DNA of 64,000 nucleotides from Chloroflexota bacterium (GCA_016215025.1 JACRMI010000076.1:1-64000); one strand, 5' to 3'; shown: positions 52,450 to 61,985, counted from the first letter of the stretch. The notes: generated by a model not told the origin, from the letters alone. A program made the numbers and translations.

Positions 52450-54024
52450 ATGGTATCTGAGTCTGTTGCAGTCCGATCAACTTTCGCGACGAAACGACAA
52501 ACGACAATGGCGCTCATCGCCGTCTCTGTCACGTACTTGGCGTACTGTTTTTACCAATACAGCTTGAATGTTGCTGCACCTCAAGTCGCCGCTGACCTGA
52601 ATGGCATGGCGCTATTCTCGTGGGCGATTTCGATTCCTGCTCTTGCTTCGGCGTTAGCAACGCTGATCTTTGGCAAACTGTCGGACATGTACGGACGTCG
52701 CAATGTGATGATCGCATCGCTGTCGTTCTTTTTGCTTGGTAGTGTTCTCAGCGCGATGAGCCAGGATTTCGTTTTCAACATCGCCGCGCGTTTCATCCTC
52801 GCACTCGGTCAAGGTGCGCTTGCGCCGCTCATCTTTTCCGTGCTCGGCGATCTATTCGATCCAGCCGAGCGCAGCAAATGGAGCGGGCTGCTCGCGATTC
52901 CTGCGGGCATCACAGCGTTTATCGCGCCGACTTTGGTCGGCATGGTCGCGGACAGTTTAAGCTGGCGCTACTTTTTCTGGCTGTTGGCGTTGACGGCGAT
53001 AATTTCTGGCGCATTTGTTCTCATCGGCGTTCCGTCACTCAAGCAACGTTCCGAACACAAAATCGATTTCCTCGGCGCGGTGCTGCTCACTTTCGCTTCT
53101 GCAACAACGATTGTTGGTTTTTCGTGGGCAGGCACAACCTATCCGTGGGGTTCGATTCAAATCATCGGAACGCTCGGCATAGCGATTGTCGGTTGGGGGC
53201 TTTTCTTGTGGACTGAAAGCCAAGCTGCCGAACCGATGCTCGATCTGCAAGTTCTCACCAATCGTACGTTCATCACGGCGGCACTCGCCGCGTTGATGTC
53301 GTTCTTCGGTTTGATGGGTATCACGGCGTACTATCCCCTCTTTTTGCAGGGTGTGCAAAATGCCAGCGCAACGCTGAGTGGACAAATGATAACACCCTTT
53401 AGTGTTTTGATGTCGTTCATGGGCGTGCCGGCTGGATTTTTGCTCGCCAAAACCAAACGTTACAAATGGATGTATGTGATTGGATATGCAATTCTCACCG
53501 TGGCGATGTTCGGCATGATGACGTTCGGCGTCGATACGCCAATTTGGCTCGGCGTGCTCGTGACTGCACTCGCGGGACTTGGCTTGGGCACGATTCCGAC
53601 GATCAACACTCTCGTCGCTCAATTTGCCGTGCCGCGCCGATTACTGGGTGCAGCGACAGGCGCAATCTTTTTCTTTGTGATGATGGGCATGGCAATTGCG
53701 CCCGCCATCTTGGGTTCGGCGATGAACGCGTCGTACGCGAGTGCGCTGCAAAACGCATTGCCCGCCGAGTTGCAGAAATCGGCTGACCCTGCTACGCTGT
53801 CCGCAATTGGCGATCCGCGCGTGCTGTTATCGCCGCAAGCGATGACGACGCTAAAAGAGTCTTTCGCCAGACAAGGCGCGCAAGGATCGGCATTGTTCGA
53901 TCAAACCGTCGTCGCGATTCGCAGTGCACTCGAAGCCAGTTTGAAAACGGTCTATCTTATCGGCGCGGTGACGATGTTGCTTTCGTTTTTGATGATTCTC
54001 ACGATTCCCGAAATTTCGATGTAG
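52450..54024 (+). CDS. MFS transporter, DHA2 (EmrB/QacA) type
   Basis: A 524-residue transporter with about 14 helices. The motif A region GKLSDMYGRRNVM lies after helix 2, and motif C-like GLLAIPAGITAFIAPTLVG after helix 4, typical of drug:H+ antiporters. Within a methyltransferase operon it may instead move the methylated substrate or its demethylated product (inference). ATG 52450 has no strong site and relies on translation from the corrinoid gene. Confidence 0.88.
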   Translation: MVSESVAVRSTFATKRQTTMALIAVSVTYLAYCFYQYSLNVAAPQVAADLNGMALFSWAISIPALASALATLIFGKLSDMYGRRNVMIASLSFFLLGSVLSAMSQDFVFNIAARFILALGQGALAPLIFSVLGDLFDPAERSKWSGLLAIPAGITAFIAPTLVGMVADSLSWRYFFWLLALTAIISGAFVLIGVPSLKQRSEHKIDFLGAVLLTFASATTIVGFSWAGTTYPWGSIQIIGTLGIAIVGWGLFLWTESQAAEPMLDLQVLTNRTFITAALAALMSFFGLMGITAYYPLFLQGVQNASATLSGQMITPFSVLMSFMGVPAGFLLAKTKRYKWMYVIGYAILTVAMFGMMTFGVDTPIWLGVLVTALAGLGLGTIPTINTLVAQFAVPRRLLGAATGAIFFFVMMGMAIAPAILGSAMNASYASALQNALPAELQKSADPATLSAIGDPRVLLSPQAMTTLKESFARQGAQGSALFDQTVVAIRSALEASLKTVYLIGAVTMLLSFLMILTIPEISM

Positions 54025-54066
54025 GGCAATTTGCCAAATTGCCCCACACCTCAAAGGAGTATTCTC

Positions 54067-55407
54067 ATGTTACCTGAAAATTGGAACAAGATGACAGCGG
54101 ATCAAAAATTGAATGCGCGACTCACGGGCTGGGCAGGCACCGAGGGCAAACCGTTTGCCACGCCCGAAGCCGCCAATTGTTACAGCGAACGCGCGCAGCG
54201 ACTCATTGCTGCACTCAAATTGCAAAAGCTCGATCGCGTTCCGCGCGTTCTGCTCACGGGCGACTACCCTGGTCACTATGCAGGCGTATCGCAAGGCGAA
54301 TTGTTCTACGACTATGACAAAATGGTTTTTGCGCTCAACAAATTCCATGAGGATTTCGATCTCGATTACAGCGTGATCTGCAACGCTTTTCCAGGCAAGG
54401 TTTATGATCGTCTAGGATACAAGCTCTATCGCTTGCCTGGCAATCAACTCTCGGCAACCCAGTCGTTTCAATTTGTCGAAGGCGAGTACATGCGCGCCGA
54501 CGAGTACGATGCGCTCATCGCCAATCCCGAAGGGTGGCTTATGCGCACGTATAACCCGCGTGTGTTGCCTTCGCTGGCTGGATTATCGCTGATGCCAGGA
54601 ATGCTTGGCACAACCGAAATCCCGTTCGTGCCATTCATGATGGTCAACTTTAGCATTCCGCCATTGCAAGAAGCACTCAAGGCGATGTCCGATGCGGCGA
54701 TGTTGACATTGGAATGGCTCGGCGCGAATGGTCAAGCAGGTGCAGTCTCGATGGGCAAACTGGGTTTGCCTGCCACTATCGGCGGTTTCTCCAAAGCACC
54801 GTTTGATTTCTTGGGCGATAGTTTGCGCGGCACGCGCGGCATCATGATGGACTTGTTCCGCTATCCTAACAAGGTGCTTGCCGCCGTCGAGCGTTTGGTT
54901 CCCCTCGCAATTGATATGGGCGTGGGCGCGGCGACGGGCAGCGGCAATCCGTTTGTGTTGATTCCGTTGCACAAGGGCGCGGATGGTTTCATGTCTACCG
55001 CCGATTTTGAGAAATTCTACTGGCCCTCGTTCAAGCAAGTGTTGCTCGGCTTGATCAATGAAGGTGTTGTGCCGTTCATGTTCGTCGAAGGTTCCTATAA
55101 TCATCGCCTCGACGTGATCGCCAATTCTGGATTGCCTGCTGGCAAAACCATGTGGCTCTTCGATCAGACCGACATGGCGGAAGCGAAGAAAAAATTCGGA
55201 TCGTGGGCGTGCATCGGCGGCAACGTGCCTGCATCGTTGTTCAAAGCAGGGACGCCAGCGCAGATGGAAGCGTACGTCAAAAAAGTAATCGATACCTGCG
55301 CGCCAGATGGTGGATACTTTATCTGTCCAGGTGCGGTCCTCGATCAAGCGCAAGACGAAAACGTTTGCACGTATCTCAAGGTGGCGAAAGAGTACGGCAA
55401 GTCCTAG
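54067..55407 (+). CDS. UroD-family corrinoid methyltransferase, second copy
   Basis: A 446-residue paralogue of the protein at 17863. Shared blocks include NWNKMTADQKLNARLTGW at the N-terminus, GGFSKAPFD.LGD.LRGTRGIM in the middle and LHKGADGFMS, FVEGSYNHRLD, CIGGNVPAS near the C-terminus. It should transfer methyl from the substrate to the corrinoid protein at 51822. ATG 54067 follows AAAGGAG. Overall it is similar but clearly diverged, so a different methyl donor from copy one is plausible. Confidence 0.87.
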   Translation: MLPENWNKMTADQKLNARLTGWAGTEGKPFATPEAANCYSERAQRLIAALKLQKLDRVPRVLLTGDYPGHYAGVSQGELFYDYDKMVFALNKFHEDFDLDYSVICNAFPGKVYDRLGYKLYRLPGNQLSATQSFQFVEGEYMRADEYDALIANPEGWLMRTYNPRVLPSLAGLSLMPGMLGTTEIPFVPFMMVNFSIPPLQEALKAMSDAAMLTLEWLGANGQAGAVSMGKLGLPATIGGFSKAPFDFLGDSLRGTRGIMMDLFRYPNKVLAAVERLVPLAIDMGVGAATGSGNPFVLIPLHKGADGFMSTADFEKFYWPSFKQVLLGLINEGVVPFMFVEGSYNHRLDVIANSGLPAGKTMWLFDQTDMAEAKKKFGSWACIGGNVPASLFKAGTPAQMEAYVKKVIDTCAPDGGYFICPGAVLDQAQDENVCTYLKVAKEYGKS

Positions 55408-55430
55408 CTTGATAATTGGGACACGGACAA

Positions 55431-55532
55431 ACGCGGATTTTCGCGGATAAGAAAAAATATCTGTGTTCGTGCGCGTGGCTGTGGCGTGACTGTGCCGAAC
55501 TTCGGCACAGTCACGCCACAGTCAATCCGCGT
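55431..55532. repeat. Large perfect palindrome with outer inverted arms
   Basis: A 21-bp perfect inverted repeat with a single-base loop (55479-55499 and 55501-55521; left arm CTGTGGCGTGACTGTGCCGA) is enclosed by ACGCGGATT (55431-55439) and AATCCGCGT (55524-55532). It fills most of the gap between the UroD and RACE genes. It looks like a non-autonomous mobile or regulatory palindrome. Confidence 0.85.
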
Positions 55533-55612
55533 CCTATTTACAGTTGATTTGCCACATTAACGAAAGCGAATTAGAATCAGCCGACGTTTGGATGGAGAAG
55601 AACTGACTTGCG

Positions 55613-57427
55613 ATGACGCTTTACCATGTCGATTTTGAACCGATTGGGCGACGGGGCGATTGTTCTGACGAGCAATCCCTGCTCGAATCGGCGCGCCAAC
55701 TTTCCGTTGACCTCGTCAGCATCTGCGGTGGCATGGGCAGTTGCGCGCGTTGCAAAATTCAAGTCGCGTCGGGCCAAGTTTCCGAATTAACTATCGATGA
55801 AAAAAATAATTTGACCGAACGCGAGCTGGCGCAGGGTTATCGTCTCGCGTGCCACACATTTCCTCGCAGCGATGTCAAGCTCCACGTTCTGCCCGATTCC
55901 CTCTCCGCGCCGCAACGCACCCAAGTCGAAGGACTCGAAGTGACGGTGCAACCCGATCCGTTTGTTCGCGCGTACGATGTGCAACTCACTCCGCCGACGA
56001 TTGACACGCCTGTTCCCGATGATGTTGCGCTGTGGCATTCACTTGCGAATCAGCATCACTTACAACCTGGGTCGATTGACTTGAGCGTACTGCAAACGCT
56101 CTCGCAACAGTTGCGCGATTTGAATTGGCAGGCGCGCGTCGCGATGAGCGAAAATGAAATCGTTGCGATTAGTTCACCATCAACACGTTGGCTCGGGCTC
56201 GCAGTCGATATTGGCACGACGAAGATTGCGGGCTATCTCGTCGATTTGGAAAGCGGCAAAACGCTTGCCTCGCAGGGTTTGATGAACCCGCAGATTTCCT
56301 ACGGCGAAGATGTGGTGAGCCGCATTAACGTGGCGCGCCGTTCTCAAGCCGATGCCGAGCGTTTGCAAAAACTGCTCGTCGATGCGTTGAGCCAAATGGC
56401 GGCGGATTTATGCGCGCAAGCGCGTGCGCGTGCCAATCCAACCGATATTGTCGAAGCGGTAGTGGTAGGCAACACGGCGATTCATCATCTCTTTTTGCGT
56501 TTGCCTGTCGAACAGTTGGGGCTTGCGCCGTACGTTCCCGCTGTGCGCGCCGCACTCGACATCAAGGCGCGCGACCTGGGTTTGCAAATTGCCTCCGGCG
56601 CGTATGTGCATCTGCTTCCGAATATCGCGGGCTATGTCGGCGCAGATCACGTCGCAATGTTGCTGGCAACCCGCATTGCAGAATCGAATGGCATTGTGCT
56701 CGCGCTCGACATTGGAACTAATACCGAAATTTGTTTGAACAATCGCGGCAAATTGACCAGCGTCTCGTGCGCGTCGGGTCCTGCGTTTGAAGGCGCGCAC
56801 ATCAAGTTTGGAATGCGCGCCGCGCCAGGAGCCATCGAGCATCTTTTATTGACGAACGAAAAACTGGAATATCAGACGATTGGCAATGCTGCGCCAGTTG
56901 GTATTTGTGGTTCGGGCTTGCTCGATATAGTCGCGCAACTTAAATCGAATGGCGTGCTCGATCATCATGGGCGCATGGGTGAGCATCCGCGCGTGCGCGT
57001 CGGGAATCATCTGCGCGAGTTTGTCATCGTGAATGAGCAAGAGCGCGATGGATTGGATGCCATCACGCTCTCGCAAAAAGATGTCCGCGAATTACAGCTT
57101 GCCAAAGCGGCGATTCGCATGGGCATTCAAGCGTTAGTCGAGGCGAACGGTCTCGCGGAGAATGACATCGAGCAGGTGATTATCGCGGGCGCATTCGGAA
57201 CTTTTATCGATGTCTCAAGTGCGATCACGATTGGCATGTTGCCGCCGCTGCCGTTGGAGCGATTCACACAGGTCGGTAATGCGGCGGGGACAGGCGCGCG
57301 GCTTGCACTCATTTCGCGCGAACAACGTGTCCAGGCAAAGCGCATCGCCGAGCATGACGGCTATATCGAGCTGGCGAGCGTGCCGAACTTTAATCGCAAG
57401 TTTGCCGAGGCGACGAACCTGGGTTGA
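55613..57427 (+). CDS. RACE: ATP-dependent reductive activator of corrinoid proteins (2Fe-2S ferredoxin plus ASKHA domain)
   Basis: A 604-residue protein. The N-terminal [2Fe-2S] domain has Cys38, Cys44, Cys47 and Cys80 (CGGMGSCARC), a linker to about 190, then a DUF4445 ASKHA ATPase (LGLAVDIGTTKIAGYLVD, LALDIGTNTEICLN, GAFGTFIDVSSAI). RACE proteins reduce cob(II)alamin that has lost its methyl group back to Co(I), using ATP. It completes the methyltransferase system. The start ATG 55613 has no strong site, and the palindrome upstream may affect expression. Confidence 0.93.
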   Translation: MTLYHVDFEPIGRRGDCSDEQSLLESARQLSVDLVSICGGMGSCARCKIQVASGQVSELTIDEKNNLTERELAQGYRLACHTFPRSDVKLHVLPDSLSAPQRTQVEGLEVTVQPDPFVRAYDVQLTPPTIDTPVPDDVALWHSLANQHHLQPGSIDLSVLQTLSQQLRDLNWQARVAMSENEIVAISSPSTRWLGLAVDIGTTKIAGYLVDLESGKTLASQGLMNPQISYGEDVVSRINVARRSQADAERLQKLLVDALSQMAADLCAQARARANPTDIVEAVVVGNTAIHHLFLRLPVEQLGLAPYVPAVRAALDIKARDLGLQIASGAYVHLLPNIAGYVGADHVAMLLATRIAESNGIVLALDIGTNTEICLNNRGKLTSVSCASGPAFEGAHIKFGMRAAPGAIEHLLLTNEKLEYQTIGNAAPVGICGSGLLDIVAQLKSNGVLDHHGRMGEHPRVRVGNHLREFVIVNEQERDGLDAITLSQKDVRELQLAKAAIRMGIQALVEANGLAENDIEQVIIAGAFGTFIDVSSAITIGMLPPLPLERFTQVGNAAGTGARLALISREQRVQAKRIAEHDGYIELASVPNFNRKFAEATNLG

Positions 57428-57434
57428 GGATAAA

Positions 57435-57470
57435 AAAGAAGACGAGGCAGTAGCTTCGTCTTCTTTATTT
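57435..57470. terminator. Bidirectional terminator between the RACE and STAS-like genes
   Basis: Stem AAAGAAGACGA (57435-57445) with TCGTCTTCTTT (57456-57466) and A/T-rich flanks on both sides, located between two converging genes. Confidence 0.8.
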
Positions 57471-57484
57471 CAATTTGCAAAAAT

Positions 57485-57886
57485 CTAGACGCTCTTCAAC
57501 CACTTGAGCGCTTCATCCGGGTTATCAAAGACGCGCGCCGTCACTCCGAAATCGGCGAATTGCTTCATAAAGCGCTGCATGTTCATCTGTCCAACCGCTT
57601 TTTCAGGCAGAATGAGCGCCCAATACTTCCAGCCGGCTTTGATGACCTTCGGCAACCAATTTTGATTGCTCCAATCGGTGTCCTCTGGCGGTAAGGCGCT
57701 GTTGGCACGATCATCCGACAACCATTTTTTAGCGCCGTTCTTTTCGAAAAGCTCTGCGCCTGTCATTAAGGCGTCCCGGAAGGGTTGTCCATACATAAAT
57801 TGGTGGAATTGGTGATGGACGATCTTGTCTTCGGGATAGTACCACATTGTGACAAACTCATTGTCCAGTACTGTCGTCGGTGACAT
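57485..57886 (-). CDS. STAS/SEC14-like domain protein, hypothetical
   Basis: A 133-residue soluble protein. It reads like small STAS-like proteins: an N-terminal beta hairpin (VTMWYYPEDKIVHHQFHQFM), then alternating helices and strands, and a C-terminal VFDNPDEALKWLKS that is the usual last helix of this fold. A start ATG at 57886 has AGGAGATTTGA upstream. Family assignment is by pattern only and the function is unknown. Confidence 0.6.
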   Translation of the reverse strand: MSPTTVLDNEFVTMWYYPEDKIVHHQFHQFMYGQPFRDALMTGAELFEKNGAKKWLSDDRANSALPPEDTDWSNQNWLPKVIKAGWKYWALILPEKAVGQMNMQRFMKQFADFGVTARVFDNPDEALKWLKSV

Positions 57887-58015
57887 TTCAAATCTCCTTT
57901 GGCGTCTGGTCTTGAACGCCTCGTCTAGAATTTGTTGCGAGTATAACAGTCGGCGCAGAGCTTGTCAGCAAAAAGTGAGTGAATGATGGGTGAATCTTGC
58001 GTGAAGGGTTTGTGC

Positions 58016-58053
58016 AAAAAAGCGCGACCGTTGTTAGGCGGTTGCGCTTTTTT
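58016..58053. terminator. Bidirectional intrinsic terminator after the glycan operon
   Basis: A 15-bp stem AAAAAAGCGCGACCG against CGGTTGCGCTTTTTT with an eight-base loop, just downstream of the GT2 gene on the - strand. Confidence 0.85.
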
Positions 58054-58067
58054 CAAATTACGTTCAT

Positions 58068-59057
58068 TTAGAAAAACAGGACTCGGTATCTGATCGCACC
58101 GAGAATTCGCCAAAAGATGGCGACGGGCGGGATCAACGCCGACGTGATAAGCATTTCTGCGATGTGACCCGGCGCGCGCGAGGTAGACGTCAAACGCTTG
58201 ACGGCAAAGTTGCCCGTAAGCCCAACCCAGGCGATGAGTCCGCCCAACGCGAGTTTTCTTCGTCCGGCGATGAACGCCACCGATGCCGCGAACAGCGCAC
58301 CCAACATGCCATAGTACCACCAAGGCGTTCCGGGTTTGATTGAGCGCCGAAACAGTTCTGGATGCTTTTTGTACAGTAAGGCGTCGAAGGTGCCTTTGGC
58401 TTGCTGCTTCAAACTGATGCCCCATTGCCCCGGTCGAATCGGGTGCACGACTTGCGCGGTGGGTAGATACAAAACGCGTCCACCGTGTTCAAGCAACGTG
58501 AAAAACAAATCGCTGTCTTCACGAAACGCCATCTTGAAATTTTCGTCAAAGCCGCCGATCAAATCCAGCACGTCGCGTCGAAAGAAACAATTCGCGGTGG
58601 CGAATTCGGCATTCTGCAAACCGGCGACGTTCAATTCGTAATCGGTTGGTTTGTCCGGCAGCGGAACGCGAATCTTGCCGGTCACCGCTTGCACCGGTTC
58701 TTCGATGCGAATTGAATTGTCCATTAGCACAGTCGCACCCGCGGCAAGCCAGTCTACATCCGGAATCGTATCGTCATCGGTGAATGCGATAATGTCGCCC
58801 TGCGCCGCGCGCCAACCCGCGTTCCGCGCCGCGGCAGGTCCGCTATACTCAGGCAGAGGAATATATCGCAGCAGCGGCAATTCTTTTTCCGCTTGCACGT
58901 CTTCGACGAGTGCTTGCGTTTCTTTGCACGCTGCATCATCGACGACGATTACCTCATAAGAGTTCGAAGCGAAATTCTGATGGATCAACGCGTCAAGACA
59001 CCGCTTGAGCAACGGGTTCCGCCAACAGGTTGGCACGACGACTGAGACTTTTATCAT
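58068..59057 (-). CDS. Family 2 glycosyltransferase with C-terminal membrane helices
   Basis: A 329-residue inverting glycosyltransferase. GT-A fold start VSVVVPTCWRNPLLKRCLDA, acidic FTDDDTIPD for nucleotide-sugar and metal binding, ANCFFRRDVLDLIGGFDENF and ED in REDSDLFF. The C-terminal 90 residues have two hydrophobic segments, indicating membrane association. Its start lies inside the 3' end of the carbamoyltransferase gene, an unusually long 65-base overlap. Sugar and acceptor unknown; context suggests a surface glycan. Confidence 0.88.
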   Translation of the reverse strand: MIKVSVVVPTCWRNPLLKRCLDALIHQNFASNSYEVIVVDDAACKETQALVEDVQAEKELPLLRYIPLPEYSGPAAARNAGWRAAQGDIIAFTDDDTIPDVDWLAAGATVLMDNSIRIEEPVQAVTGKIRVPLPDKPTDYELNVAGLQNAEFATANCFFRRDVLDLIGGFDENFKMAFREDSDLFFTLLEHGGRVLYLPTAQVVHPIRPGQWGISLKQQAKGTFDALLYKKHPELFRRSIKPGTPWWYYGMLGALFAASVAFIAGRRKLALGGLIAWVGLTGNFAVKRLTSTSRAPGHIAEMLITSALIPPVAIFWRILGAIRYRVLFF

Positions 59058-60792
59058 TTTTTACTGGCTCCTTTTCTAGAATAAATGATCCGATCACCAA
59101 AGCATCCAGCGGCGACGTCCAAAAACATTCCACCGCATCGCGTGGCGTGCAAACGATGGGTTCACCGCGCGTGTTGAATGACGTGTTGACCAACACCGGA
59201 ACGCCCGTGCGTTCGTAAAATGCATTCAGAATATCATAATAAACACGATTTTGATTTCGATTGATGGTTTGAATGCGCGCCGTTCCATCGACATGCCGCA
59301 CGGCAGGAATTTTATCGGCTTTGTCGGGTGGCACGTCGAATACGAACAGCATGTACGGCGACACATCGCCATTGACGAACCAATCGCCCACGTGTTCCTC
59401 TAACACGACCGGCGCAACGGGACGAAAGTCCTCGCGGTCTTTGATGTTGTTGAGGCGTTCCTGCATCTCGGCGTGAATGGGCGACGCGAGAATTGAACGT
59501 GCGCCAAGCGCGCGCGGACCATACTCCATGCGTCCCTGAAACAGTCCGATGATCTTATCCTGCGCGAGCAACTCGGCAGTTTCTTCTGCGATGTTGTCCA
59601 TACGCCGATACGGAACCTGGGTCCACTGCAAGAATTTTTCGATCTCGTCGTCGCTAAAGTCTGGACCGAAGAACGTGTGCGTCATTCGAAAGATACGTTC
59701 GTCGACGTGGCGTAATTTCGCATCCACCCACATCGCCGCACCGAGCGCCGTCCCCGCATCGCCTGCCGCCGGTTGCACCCAAATCCTTTCGAACAGTCCC
59801 AGGTCGCGCAAGCGCGCGTTCATCACGCAATTCAACGCCACGCCGCCTGCCATGACGAGATTCTCTTCGTGCGTCGCCGCGTGCAGCCAATCGGCAATTT
59901 GCAGCACGCGCTCTTCCAAAACTTTTTGCAGCGAGTGCGCCAGGTCGTAATGGCGTTGTTCGAGCGGTCCGCCTTTCAAGCGACGCGGTCCGAACTTTTC
60001 TTCGAGATTTACTCTTTCGATTTGATATTGACCGGCGGAGCGCAATTGAATCATCCGGCGAAAATCGTCGAGATAGGTGGGCTTGCCGAACGAAGCGAGC
60101 GCCATGACTTTGTATTCGTCCGACGAACGCAAAAATCCCAAATAGTCCGTAACCTCTTCGTACAACAAACCGAGCGAGTTGGGATAATCGACCTGACCGA
60201 TGCGTTCCATTCGATTGCCGTGCCCTATGGCGTACGTCGTCGTCGCGCGCTCGCCGCGCCCGTCGAGCGTGAGAATCGCGGCGTGTTCAAAGGGCGAGGG
60301 CAGAAATGCGCTCGCCGCGTGCGCCGTATGATGTTCGACAAAATGCCATTGGTACGCCAGATGCGAATTCTTGCGCACATCGCGAAAGCGTGCCATCAAA
60401 TGATGCGGCGCGCCGTCGGCGAGATAACTTGGCGCGTTGACGACGTACATCAAAAAGAGCGGATCCCAGATCGATTCCCATTCCTCCGGCTTTTCATGCG
60501 TGGTTGGTTGCAAGGGTAACGTCAACGTTGCGGCTTGACTATGCTGACCCAGGAGCAAATATGGATCGTAGGAATAGCCGACGTGTTGCACATCGCGCAG
60601 AGTGATGTTGGCTTGCTTTAAGCAATAGTCGATGGCATTGAATGGCAATTCATATGTTGAAAACGGAATCGGGCGTTTGCCATGTTTGATTTTTGTAAAC
60701 CGTTCTTCTTCGGCGGCAGCGACGACGACGCCGTCTTTCACCAAGCACGCCGCCATATCGTGGTAAACCGCACTGATGCCAAGCGTGTACAT
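58993..60792 (-). CDS. Carbamoyltransferase (NodU/CmcH family)
   Basis: A 599-residue enzyme expected to O-carbamoylate a sugar or other hydroxyl using carbamoyl phosphate. ASKHA-like N-terminal domain (LGISAVYHDMAACLVKDG with the metal-binding HD, VEHHTAHAASAF, TLDGRGE) and the YrdC-like C-terminal carbamoyltransferase domain (GRMEYGPRALGARSILA, FNTRGEPIVCTPRDA). The ATG at 60792 follows TTGAGGAGGAAA; the frame is open 24 bases further. It is in the glycan operon, so it probably decorates the heptose-containing polymer (inference). Confidence 0.9.
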   Translation of the reverse strand: MYTLGISAVYHDMAACLVKDGVVVAAAEEERFTKIKHGKRPIPFSTYELPFNAIDYCLKQANITLRDVQHVGYSYDPYLLLGQHSQAATLTLPLQPTTHEKPEEWESIWDPLFLMYVVNAPSYLADGAPHHLMARFRDVRKNSHLAYQWHFVEHHTAHAASAFLPSPFEHAAILTLDGRGERATTTYAIGHGNRMERIGQVDYPNSLGLLYEEVTDYLGFLRSSDEYKVMALASFGKPTYLDDFRRMIQLRSAGQYQIERVNLEEKFGPRRLKGGPLEQRHYDLAHSLQKVLEERVLQIADWLHAATHEENLVMAGGVALNCVMNARLRDLGLFERIWVQPAAGDAGTALGAAMWVDAKLRHVDERIFRMTHTFFGPDFSDDEIEKFLQWTQVPYRRMDNIAEETAELLAQDKIIGLFQGRMEYGPRALGARSILASPIHAEMQERLNNIKDREDFRPVAPVVLEEHVGDWFVNGDVSPYMLFVFDVPPDKADKIPAVRHVDGTARIQTINRNQNRVYYDILNAFYERTGVPVLVNTSFNTRGEPIVCTPRDAVECFWTSPLDALVIGSFILEKEPVKNDKSLSRRANLLAEPVAQAVS

Positions 60793-60809
60793 TTTCCTCC
60801 TCAATAGCC

Positions 60810-60854
60810 GTAGCATAGCGCCTTGTGCGCGTCGCCCACGAGGGGCTATACTAC
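60810..60854. repeat. Palindromic repeat, GTAGCATAG-GCCTTGTG family (copy 3)
   Basis: Arms GTAGCATAGCGCCTTGTG and CACGAGGGGCTATACTAC around a short GC-rich loop, in the gap between GT9 and the carbamoyltransferase gene. Same family as 39234 and 43940. Confidence 0.7.
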
Positions 60855-60860
60855 AAATAG

Positions 60861-61985
60861 TTATTCAAATTCTTGAATCGGCTCGGAAATAGTTTGCCTG
60901 ATCAAAAATTCCGCGTGCGCGTTCCATAATTCATCGACGGCGCGCACGACTTGGTCCGGCGTCACGAGTTCCAAACAATTGTGATGTCCTTCGGGACAAA
61001 TGCTCCTGAAACAATATTTGCACGGCACGTCGTGAGACAGCACGCGATGCGGAACGCCCCACGGCGTATGTTGCGGATTGGTGAGCGCGTAAAGATCGAC
61101 GACGGGCGTGCCAACGGCGGCGGCAATATGCGCGGGTCCTGTGTTGTTCGTGATGAGGACCGGCGCAAGCTCGATCACTGCTGCGAGTTGGACAAGCTCT
61201 AGTTTGCCGCCGAGCGAAAAAGTTTTTACGCCGGCTTGGTTCTGAATGCGTTCGATCAAATCGATTTCGTTGGTTGCGCCGGTGAACACCACTTGCGCGC
61301 CACGGGTCGAAACAAGCTGGTGCGCTACTCGCCCGTAACCTTCCGGCGAATACCGGCGCGAGGCGGCGGTTGCGCCCGGATGAATTGCGATCCACGGATG
61401 CTGAATATCGAGTCCAATGTCTGCTAGAACTCGCAACGCGTGTTCATGGGCGGCACGGGTGAGACGCAACGACAAGCGAGCATTGTCTGTTCTTGCGCCA
61501 ATCGCCGCCACGAGATCAAGCTGGCGCTGGACTTCGTGGCGAATTCCATGGGCGGGTTCTTTATCGACGACCCAATTCGTCAAGAGTTGGTATGCATTTT
61601 CGTGACAATGCGCGAGCCGCAACGGAATGTCTGCGAGATAGCACATCATCGCGCTCGGCAAGGGATTTTGACTAAAGACGGTAAAGATCAATGCGCCGTC
61701 AAAACCATAACCGCGCAGTCGCTCGATCATTTTCAAATCGGGTGTGCTGTTCGCGCGTGGCGCAGTCGATTTCAACCAGGGCGCATCGTAAACGATCACG
61801 TCGTCGATCTCTGGCACGAGGTGAGCCACTTGGGCTCCGCTCGCCGATGTGAGCAGCGTAATGCGTCGCCCTTTCGCCGATGTTTTCAGCGCGCGCATCG
61901 CGGGCGTCGTCATCAGCACATCGCCGATGGAATCCAAGCGGATGCACAAGATATTTTTTGCGGTTTGCCAACGGGTGTCGATCAT
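60861..61985 (-). CDS. Glycosyltransferase family 9 (heptosyltransferase-like)
   Basis: A 374-residue GT-B enzyme. Typical pieces: ILCIRLDSIGDVLMTTPAMR at the N-terminus, WIAIHPGATAASRRYSP, GKLELVQLAAVIELAPVLIT and NNTGPAHIAAAVGTPVVDLY, then CKYCFRSICPEGHHNCLELV. GT9 members add ADP-heptose to lipopolysaccharide core in Gram-negatives; here the gene follows HldE and GmhB, which supply the ADP-heptose precursor. The start overlaps the HldE stop by four bases. Confidence 0.9.
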   Translation of the reverse strand: MIDTRWQTAKNILCIRLDSIGDVLMTTPAMRALKTSAKGRRITLLTSASGAQVAHLVPEIDDVIVYDAPWLKSTAPRANSTPDLKMIERLRGYGFDGALIFTVFSQNPLPSAMMCYLADIPLRLAHCHENAYQLLTNWVVDKEPAHGIRHEVQRQLDLVAAIGARTDNARLSLRLTRAAHEHALRVLADIGLDIQHPWIAIHPGATAASRRYSPEGYGRVAHQLVSTRGAQVVFTGATNEIDLIERIQNQAGVKTFSLGGKLELVQLAAVIELAPVLITNNTGPAHIAAAVGTPVVDLYALTNPQHTPWGVPHRVLSHDVPCKYCFRSICPEGHHNCLELVTPDQVVRAVDELWNAHAEFLIRQTISEPIQEFE

